Positions 37,114-37,537 of a stretch of 37,537 bases of DNA are shown here, in pieces. Every line of letters starts with the position of its first letter. The stretch's first letter is position 1. The position numbers and the translations under genes were made by a program. Under the pieces are notes generated by a model. That model saw only the letters and a program-made list of their open reading frames with translations. It searched no databases and was not told the DNA's origin. The DNA is from Bacteroidota bacterium (GTDB taxonomy: Bacteria; Bacteroidota; Bacteroidia; Chitinophagales; Chitinophagaceae), in NCBI GenBank assembly GCA_947458915.1, contig CANHAE010000008.1:1-37537 (forward strand), given 5' to 3'.

Positions 37114-37537
37114 ATGAAAAAAGCAGTTTTATTTTCTTATTTATTAGTACTTGCATTTTCAGTACAAGCACAAAGGTTAAATCCTGTGAAGTGGTCATAC
37201 AATGCTATTAAAACAGCAACTAATCAGTACGATATTGTATTAACAGCCACTATTGATGCGCCTTGGCATATGTATTCTCAATTCGCCACTAAGGGCCCAA
37301 TACCTACCACTATTACTTTTAAAGCAAACCCATTAGTAAAATTAAATGGTAAAACAAAAGAGATAGGTAAGTTGGAGAAGAATTATGATAAAAATTTTGG
37401 AGCTATTATAGGTACTTTTACAGGCAAGGTGGATTTTAAACAGGCTATTATATTAAAGGCTGTAAGTAAAACAAAAGTAAGCGGTACCATTGAGTATACG
37501 GTTTGTAATGACGAAAAGTGCTTACCACCTGTTACCA
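37114..37537 (+). CDS. DsbD-like N-terminal domain protein (3' truncated by window edge)
   Basis: MKKAVLFSYLLVLAFSVQAQRLNPVKWSYNAIKTATNQYDIVLTATIDAPWHMYSQF...GTIEYTVCNDEKCLPPVT; CNDEKCLPP resembles the DsbD-alpha Cys motif. Confidence 0.8.
   Translation, partial: MKKAVLFSYLLVLAFSVQAQRLNPVKWSYNAIKTATNQYDIVLTATIDAPWHMYSQFATKGPIPTTITFKANPLVKLNGKTKEIGKLEKNYDKNFGAIIGTFTGKVDFKQAIILKAVSKTKVSGTIEYTVCNDEKCLPPVT

Noticed and set aside
1-37537. CRISPR array, tRNA/rRNA genes, transposons, prophage, toxin-antitoxin or restriction-modification modules
   Set aside because: No repeats with regular spacers, no recognised RNA gene sequences, and no ORFs with transposase, integrase, nuclease or toxin signatures.

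Overview
This is about 37.5 kb of AT-rich Bacteroidota DNA. Gene content, MurF-Alr, GldF/GldG, group II GGGPS-like and TAnnTTTG promoter signatures suggest a Chitinophagaceae-like organism; that lineage call is inference. The window is densely coding and looks mostly like core genome: iscS(partial)-iscU-iscA, a GldF-GldG-like fusion, TerC, murF-alr fusion, lspA, ileS, a lysine/alanine/proline-tailed DksA/TraR-like protein, an MsbA-like ABC exporter, rbfA, a LolC/E-like permease, an orphan transketolase N-terminal subunit, frr, an EamA transporter, scpA, dxs, a LytS/LytTR two-component pair, a GGGPS-like prenyltransferase, B12-dependent RNR (nrdJ), a GMC oxidoreductase plus gluconate-2-dehydrogenase subunit-3 pair, metG, an LD-carboxypeptidase, a secreted protein with an extreme aromatic-rich segment, a DUF6427-like membrane protein, purQ and a truncated DsbD-like N-terminal domain. 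I recognised no tRNA, rRNA, CRISPR array, transposase, phage or obvious defence island. The items most worth a second look are: the H1-like repeat tail on a zinc-finger-degenerate DksA homologue; several TAnnTTTG promoter elements 4-6 nt before start codons, implying leaderless mRNAs and including a divergent metG/LD-carboxypeptidase pair; the GldF-GldG fusion; the aromatic-rich secreted protein; a GC-rich intergenic hairpin at 30558-30625; and DnaA-box-like palindromes in the long nrdJ leader. I did not find a clearly novel multi-gene system.
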